From contig NZ_JAFIFK010000031.1 of assembly GCF_020832045.1 (NCBI RefSeq), forward strand, positions 1 to 64,000: a stretch of 64,000 nt of DNA, read 5' to 3'. Shown one piece after another: positions 57,425 through 64,000 of the stretch. The notes under the pieces are model-generated. The model ran no database searches and was not told the origin of the DNA. It worked only from the letters and a program-made list of their open reading frames with translations. Within the stretch, counting starts at the first letter, position 1; each line of letters starts with the position of its first letter. Position numbers and translations under genes: made by a program. This DNA comes from Halomonas sp. Its GTDB lineage: Bacteria; Pseudomonadota; Gammaproteobacteria; Pseudomonadales; Halomonadaceae.

Positions 57425-57697
57425 TCAGCCCCAGCGCATCAGTACCAGCAACCAGAGGACGGAAGTCCCCAGGGCAAACCAAATCGAGATATCGGTGAAG
57501 CCGACCACGGCCAGGTGGATATAGGCAGCGGAAAGCAGTCCGATGAAGAGTCTGTCGCCGCGGGTGGTGGCGATCGGCAGGAAGCCGCGCCGCTCCACGC
57601 TGGGCGACGCCAGTTCCCAGGCCGTCATGCCGAGCAGGATCGCGGCGATACCGGAGAAGAAGATTGCCGTGGGCAACGTCCAGACCATCCATTCCAT
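57425..57697 (-). CDS. glpU: Glycerol ABC importer, small membrane protein GlpU-like (DUF2160)
   Basis: A 90-residue protein with three hydrophobic helices: MVWTLPTAIFFSGIAAILLGMTAW, FIGLLSAAYIHLAVVG and ISIWFALGTSVLWLLVLMRWG. The central RGFLPIATTRGDRLFIGLL matches DUF2160. ATG 57697 has GAGGAGGAAA upstream. It lies between glpQ and glpV as in the Rhizobium glp operon; its role in the importer is not known. Confidence 0.9.
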   Translation of the reverse strand: MEWMVWTLPTAIFFSGIAAILLGMTAWELASPSVERRGFLPIATTRGDRLFIGLLSAAYIHLAVVGFTDISIWFALGTSVLWLLVLMRWG

Positions 57698-57712
57698 CGT
57701 GATTTCCTCCTC

Positions 57713-58606
<894 letters not shown>

Positions 58607-58607
58607 G

Positions 58608-59488
<881 letters not shown>

Positions 59489-59492
<4 letters not shown>

Positions 59493-60586
59493 TGCCCCAC
59501 CTCCACGCGGAATTCGTCGATGTAAAGGCTCAGCCACGCTTCGGGGAAACGGATGTATGCCTTGCGCTCGGGTAGCCGTTGATCCTCCTCCAGGCGAGCA
59601 CGGAACGGCACACCGGCGAACTCGAACGACACGATGCGGTAGGTGCCCAGGTCCTGGACGTTGTCGATCTCGACGGGATAGGTGCCCTCGCCGGGCTCCG
59701 CCAGTACCTTCACGAACTCAGGTCGAATTCCCAGCTTGATGTTGCGCGAGCGGGACTGATGAATGGCATTCAACAGGGGTGGAGCAAGCACAAGATCGAC
59801 GGTGCCGGCACGCACGCCCTTTTCGGTGCGCACTACCTCGACAAGGTTCATGCCGGGGCTGCCGATGAAATAGCCGACGAAGGTATGGGCCGGTACCTCG
59901 AACAGTTCACGTGGCGTGCCGAACTGCACCACCTGCCCCTCGTACATCACCGCGATCTTGTCGGCGAAGGTCGACGCCTCGAGCTGGTCGTGGGTCACAT
60001 AGATCATGGTGATATTGAAACGCTCGTGGATCTCCTTGAGCTTGCGCCTGAGCTTCCATTTCAGCTGAGGGTCGATCACCGTGAGCGGTTCGTCGAAAAG
60101 AATCGCCGCCACGTCGTCGCGAACCAAGCCACGGCCCATGGAAACTTTCTGCTTCTCGTCGGCGGTGAGATTGCGCGCCTTTCGCTTAAGCAGCGAGGTG
60201 AGCTCGAGCACGTCGGCTACCTCGGCGACCCGCTCGCGCACCTTGGCCTCGGAAGTACCCACGTTACGCAACGGAAAGGCCAGGTTGTCGTACACGGTCA
60301 TGGTGTCGTAGACCACCGGGAACTGGAACACCTGAGCGATGTTGCGCTCTTCAGGGGCCAGCTCATTCATCACCTGATCATCGAACAGTACCTGACCGTC
60401 GGATGGCGTGAGCAGACCGGAAATGATATTGAGCAGCGTCGACTTGCCGCAGCCGGAGGGCCCAAGCAGCGCATAGGCACCGCCCTGATGCCAGACATGC
60501 TCCATTTCGCGGATGGCATAATCCTCGGGCCCCGAGGGATTGGGCGAATAGCTGTGGGCCAGCGCCTTGAGGGTTATCTGAGCCAT
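59489..60586 (-). CDS. glpT: Glycerol ABC importer, ATPase GlpT-like (degenerate signature)
   Basis: A 365-residue ATPase with a C-terminal regulatory OB-type domain. Walker A is GPSGCGKST and the Walker B region is AILFDEPLTVIDPQL. The switch His is in YVTHDQLEAS. The ABC signature is replaced by LTADEKQK in place of LSGGQ, so one of the two composite ATP sites should be weak. ATG 60586 overlaps the glpS stop by one base. It pairs with GlpS, which has the opposite defect. Confidence 0.92.
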
Positions 60587-61674
60587 CAGTGCGCTCCTGG
60601 GCGTGCGGGGATGTGCACGACGTCGCCATGCCGGTCGAAGGCATAGATCTTGTGAGTCGGGAAATACACCTTGAGCGGCTGATCCACGGCGAACTCATGA
60701 ACCCCCGTCAAATGCAGCACCAGGTGAAACAGCTCGTTGCGCACATGCAGAAAGGTTTCCGAGCCGCTGATCTCGGCAATGTCCACCCTGACCTCGAGCT
60801 CCAGATCGTCCTTTGCCTGCCTTTCCAGCCCGATGTGGGAAGCCCGTACGCCGAACTGGTACTGGCCCGGCGAGAGCTTGGCGAGCTCCTGATTGAGAGG
60901 GAAATGGACGTTGCGATCGAAGGTCACCTCCGAGCCCGAAACGATTGCCGGAACCACGTTGATCGGCGGCTCGGAGAACATTTCGGCGGTCAGTACGTCG
61001 CGAGGCCGGTGATAGACATCCTCGGTGGGGCCGTACTGCAGCAGGCGACCCTGATGCAACACCGCCGTATGCCCCCCCAGTGCCAGCGCCTCGTTGGGTT
61101 CGGTGGTGGCATAGACGGCGATGCAATTGCGTGCCTTGAACAGCTCGCGCAGCTCCTCGCGGAACTCCTCACGCAGCTTGTAATCGAGGTTGACCAACGG
61201 CTCGTCGAACAGGATCAGGTCGGCGTCCTTTACCAGCGCCCGACCCATGGCAGTGCGCTGCTGCTGACCGCCGGAGAGTTCCGCCGGATAGCGATCCAGC
61301 AGATGCTCGATATGCAACATGCTGGCCGTCTCGTGGACCCGCCGGCGTATTTCCGCCCGCGGTACGCGGGCCAGCTTGAGCGGCGAGGCGATGTTGTCGT
61401 AGACCGTGAGCGCCGGGTAGTTGATGAACTGCTGATAGACCATCGAGACGTTGCGCTTGCGAACCGACTTGCGCGTCACGTCTTCGCCATGCATCAGCAC
61501 TCTACCCCGAGTGGGCGGCTCGAGGCCGGCCATGATGCGCATCAGCGTCGTCTTGCCGGCCAGGGTGCGCCCCAGCAGGACGTTGAAGGAGCCAGGTGCC
61601 AACTCGAGGTTGACACCCTCGATATGGGTGGCTCCGTTGACTACATGATCGATGTTTTCAAGTATCAAGGACAT
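60586..61674 (-). CDS. glpS: Glycerol ABC importer, ATPase GlpS-like (canonical signature)
   Basis: A 362-residue ATPase. Walker A is the unusual GRTLAGKTT, the Q-loop MVYQQFINYPALTVYDN, the signature the canonical LSGGQQQRTAMGRAL, and Walker B LILFDEPLVNLDYKL. The switch position is ATTEPNEAL, where the usual His is missing. A C-terminal regulatory domain (about 240-362) follows. ATG 61674; the frame is open to 61722. It pairs with GlpT. Confidence 0.92.
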   Translation of the reverse strand: MSLILENIDHVVNGATHIEGVNLELAPGSFNVLLGRTLAGKTTLMRIMAGLEPPTRGRVLMHGEDVTRKSVRKRNVSMVYQQFINYPALTVYDNIASPLKLARVPRAEIRRRVHETASMLHIEHLLDRYPAELSGGQQQRTAMGRALVKDADLILFDEPLVNLDYKLREEFREELRELFKARNCIAVYATTEPNEALALGGHTAVLHQGRLLQYGPTEDVYHRPRDVLTAEMFSEPPINVVPAIVSGSEVTFDRNVHFPLNQELAKLSPGQYQFGVRASHIGLERQAKDDLELEVRVDIAEISGSETFLHVRNELFHLVLHLTGVHEFAVDQPLKVYFPTHKIYAFDRHGDVVHIPARPGAH

Positions 61675-61733
61675 GCTGAACTCTTTGTCATCGTTATTGA
61701 GTCGTTGGTGAGGGCTCGCCACGGTATGACGTG

Positions 61734-63266
61734 CTAGCCGGCAAGCGGTAGCGCTTGCTTGACCGCCTGTTCGTCACTCGAGCCTCGCTCGCTCTTGACC
61801 CGCTCCACGGCAATCTGCCAGCCGGCATAGAGCGACTCTCGGGTTTTCTCCGGCATGACCGGAAAGAAGGTGCATTCGCACTGCCAGCGAGCGGCCAGCT
61901 CGTCCAGCGAGCGATACCAGCCGCAGCCCAGCGCCGCCAGATAGGCCGCACCCAGAGCGGTAGTCTCACGCACTAACGGGCGGTCGACCTCCTGGCCCAG
62001 AACATCGGCCAAGCATTGCAGCAACCAGGCGTTGGCCACCATGCCGCCGTCGACCCGAAGCCTGCCCCGGCCCAGCCCGACGTCCTGTTCCATACAGCGG
62101 TAGAGGTCACGCGATTGAAAGCACACCGAACGCAACCCGGCAGCCACCAGCTCGGCAATGCCGGTATCGCGGGTGAGACCAAAGATCGCCCCGCGTGCTC
62201 GCGGATCCCAATGAGGGGCGCCCAGACCGGTGAAGGCCGGCACCAGATAGACTCTGTTGCCCTCCCGGGTCTGCTCGGCCAGGCGTTCGGACTCCGCGGC
62301 ATCTTCGAACAGCTTGAGTCCGTCACGCAGCCACTGCACCGTGGCCCCGGCGACGAAGATGCTACCCTCCAGCGCATAGGTGGGAACGCCATTGAGTCGA
62401 TACGCCAGTGTGGTCAGTAAGCGGTTGTTCGAGGTCACGGCCTGGCCGCCGGTATTGAGCATCATGAAGCAGCCGGTGCCGTAGGTACTCTTCATCATGC
62501 CGGGCTCGAAACAGGCCTGGCCCACCAGCGCAGCGTGCTGGTCGCCGGCCACGCCGATGATGGGAATGGAATGGCCAAACAGGCGCTGATCGGTAACCCC
62601 GTAATCGTCACTGGAGTCGAGCACTTCGGGAAGCAAGGCCGCGGGGATATCGAATAGCGCCAGAAGCTCCGGGTCCCACTGCTGGGTCTGGATATTGAAC
62701 AGCAGTGTGCGTGAAGCGTTGGTGGCATCGGTCAGGTGCTGCCGCCCCCCGGTAAGGCGCCAGATCAGAAAGCTGTCGATGGTGCCGAAAGCCAACTCAC
62801 CGCGCTCGGCGCGATCGCGTGCCCCGGCTACGTTATCGAGCAGCCACGCCAGCTTGGTGGCAGAGAAATAGGGATCGATGAGTAGCCCGGTACGTTTGCG
62901 CACCGTTTCGGCATGACCGGCAGCAGTGAGAGCATCGCACTGCAACACCGTACGCCGATCCTGCCATACGATGACGGGGTGAATCGGCTCGCCGGTGGCC
63001 CGATCCCACACGACGGTGGACTCACGCTGGTTGGTAAGGCCGATCGCAGCGATGTCTTGCGCGGCGATATCGCCATGGGCCAATGCCCGTTGGCACACCT
63101 CGACCACGGATCGCCATATTGCCTCGGCATCGTGCTCCACCCAGCCATCGAGAGGAAAGGACTGGGCCAATTCGAGTTGAGCGCTCGCCTGCGGCTGCAA
63201 TGATCTATCGAAAAGAATGGCGCGTGAACTGGTGGTGCCTTGATCGATGGAGAGTAGGTAAGACAT
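61734..63266 (-). CDS. glpK: Glycerol kinase
   Basis: A 510-residue FGGY-family kinase that phosphorylates glycerol to glycerol-3-phosphate, trapping it inside the cell. [16 protein letters not shown] opens the protein, followed by [45 protein letters not shown] [75 protein letters not shown] and [22 protein letters not shown] 63266 is the family start; the frame is open to 63461. It is the first gene of the locus. Confidence 0.96.
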   Translation of the reverse strand: MSYLLSIDQGTTSSRAILFDRSLQPQASAQLELAQSFPLDGWVEHDAEAIWRSVVEVCQRALAHGDIAAQDIAAIGLTNQRESTVVWDRATGEPIHPVIVWQDRRTVLQCDALTAAGHAETVRKRTGLLIDPYFSATKLAWLLDNVAGARDRAERGELAFGTIDSFLIWRLTGGRQHLTDATNASRTLLFNIQTQQWDPELLALFDIPAALLPEVLDSSDDYGVTDQRLFGHSIPIIGVAGDQHAALVGQACFEPGMMKSTYGTGCFMMLNTGGQAVTSNNRLLTTLAYRLNGVPTYALEGSIFVAGATVQWLRDGLKLFEDAAESERLAEQTREGNRVYLVPAFTGLGAPHWDPRARGAIFGLTRDTGIAELVAAGLRSVCFQSRDLYRCMEQDVGLGRGRLRVDGGMVANAWLLQCLADVLGQEVDRPLVRETTALGAAYLAALGCGWYRSLDELAARWQCECTFFPVMPEKTRESLYAGWQIAVERVKSERGSSDEQAVKQALPLAG

Positions 63267-63338
63267 AGCCTCGCCCCGGTTGTTATTGTCGCTGTGGCGA
63301 TGAGATGCGCCATGCTCGAACGAACGAGGCATTTCACA

Positions 63339-63392
63339 CCAATGTTCGATTACAATCAAAAATATCGCGCAAATGTTCGTTTTCGATAACGA
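63339..63392. promoter_or_regulatory. GlpR-like operator half sites upstream of glpK
   Basis: The word AATGTTCG occurs at 63341 and 63372, with TTCGATAACGA at 63382. These closely match half sites of the DeoR-family repressor GlpR (consensus WATKTTCGWTAWCGAACATW). They lie about 75-125 bases upstream of the glpK ATG. No glpR gene is in the window; it may be just beyond the right edge. Confidence 0.75.
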
Positions 63393-63568
63393 GACTAGCG
63401 TAGAGAAAAGTAGAGAGCAACGACGGGGTTTGAAACCGCACCTATACATTAGTCTAAGCACGTATACGAGGCGCGTGGAATCAGGCTCGAGAGATCAAAA
63501 GGCGGGCTGCCGACCGCTATATTTTCGCTTTTTCCTTTTTTGTTCGTTTCCGAATATTGCTCTCCAAC

Positions 63569-64000
63569 TCAGCGTACTTTATGACGGCGCTGCACCCAGG
63601 ACCAGGCGTAGAGACTTCCCGGCACCCAGCCGAGCAAAGTCAGTGCCAGACAGGTCACCACTCGCCGAGCGCCACCCCGAGCAAGACCGACGGCCAAGGG
63701 TGGTAGCAGAATGGCAAGGGCCGCATAAGCGAAGCGCAGCGCGTGCGAATCGTTTCGCCCCGGCCGGGGAGACGAACTGGACGATGCCGAGGATGGCAGC
63801 ATGGTGGAGCTCTGCGACTCGGTCACCCCGACGTCAGTGACAGACGCGGGATCGAACAGCTGAACTGAGGGGGGCGTCTCGGTCTCGCCTTGGGCTTGCT
63901 CCTCGTCACGGTGATGCGACTCGTGAGCGATCTTCTGCTCGATGGCCTCGGCACCATCGGCCAGTTCGTCGTGGTAGCGCTCCCAATCCTCCCAATCATG
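63569..64000 (-). CDS. YqaE/Pmp3-like membrane protein with acidic N-terminal extension (partial)
   Basis: The C-terminal part matches YqaE/Pmp3: FAYAALAILLPPLAVGLARGG and LALTLLGWVPGSLYAWSWV, two hydrophobic helices. The frame stays open upstream to the window edge and reads ...HDWEDWERYHDELADG, IEQKIAHESHHRDEEQ, ETETPPSVQLFDPASV, then a serine-rich linker. The acidic, charged extension is not usual in the family, whose members are about 52-60 residues. A GTG at 63826 would give an 85-residue form. The gene's true start lies outside the window. Confidence 0.75.
   Translation of the reverse strand, partial: HDWEDWERYHDELADGAEAIEQKIAHESHHRDEEQAQGETETPPSVQLFDPASVTDVGVTESQSSTMLPSSASSSSSPRPGRNDSHALRFAYAALAILLPPLAVGLARGGARRVVTCLALTLLGWVPGSLYAWSWVQRRHKVR

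Noticed and set aside
59579..61737. Long plus-strand frames opposite glpT and glpS
   Set aside because: Both are antisense to well-supported ABC ATPases; the high GC third position keeps the antisense frames open.

Overview
The window is GC-rich, densely coded gammaproteobacterial chromosome that looks like the Halomonas group (Halomonadaceae). I base this on the betI-betB-betA choline-to-glycine-betaine operon, the pth-ychF pair, and the general style of the proteins. No insertion sequence, prophage, CRISPR array or rRNA operon is visible. Most of the DNA is ordinary housekeeping, transport and cofactor metabolism.

Layout. 0.1-5.5 kb: pth, ychF, an elongator tRNA-Met, an M18 aminopeptidase, and the divergent tail-specific protease prc. 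5.8-10.7 kb: a signalling module made of a receiver-GGDEF(degenerate)-EAL protein, convergent with a hybrid histidine kinase whose gene overlaps a small exported molybdopterin-fold-like protein. 10.9-11.4 kb: three tRNA-Asn genes and a second tRNA-Met on the minus strand. 11.5-15.6 kb: betIBA with a palindromic BetI-type operator and a structured intergenic element. 15.7-26.8 kb: a long FadE-type acyl-CoA dehydrogenase, an SLC13/TrkA-C permease, a class III aminotransferase plus AhpD/carboxymuconolactone-decarboxylase-like gene with a divergent RpiR regulator, a quinone reductase, a glycerophosphodiesterase and a glutaminase. 26.9-28.3 kb: a fused PncC-NadE protein of NAD metabolism, divergent from the glutaminase.

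30.2-46.4 kb is a large minus-strand cobalamin region. One block, led by a B12 riboswitch, encodes uptake (btuB, btuF, btuC, btuD) followed by late synthesis genes (cbiA, btuR, cobQ). A second block (a P1B-type metal ATPase, then cobT, cbiB, cobD, cobU, cobS, cobC and a degenerate second CobU-like gene) is stitched together by start-stop overlaps. Corrin-ring genes are not in the window, so these genes serve uptake, salvage, adenosylation, amidation and nucleotide-loop assembly.

46.5-53.7 kb holds a PA0069-type radical SAM protein, a zinc alcohol dehydrogenase, DUF2797 and DUF1315 proteins, a rhomboid protease, a metallophosphoesterase, nadK and an EamA transporter. 53.7-63.4 kb is a complete minus-strand glycerol utilisation locus in the order glpK-glpS-glpT-glpP-glpQ-glpU-glpV-glpD. 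It uses an ABC importer (the type first described in Rhizobium) rather than GlpF, and GlpR-like half sites lie upstream of glpK. At the right edge is a truncated YqaE/Pmp3-like membrane protein gene with an unusual acidic N-terminal extension.

The most interesting points are the PncC-NadE fusion beside a glutaminase, the two CobU paralogues, the complementary motif defects in the two glycerol ABC ATPases, the kinase/exported-protein/EAL module, and twin TTGTCGACAA palindromes in a 385-base gap.
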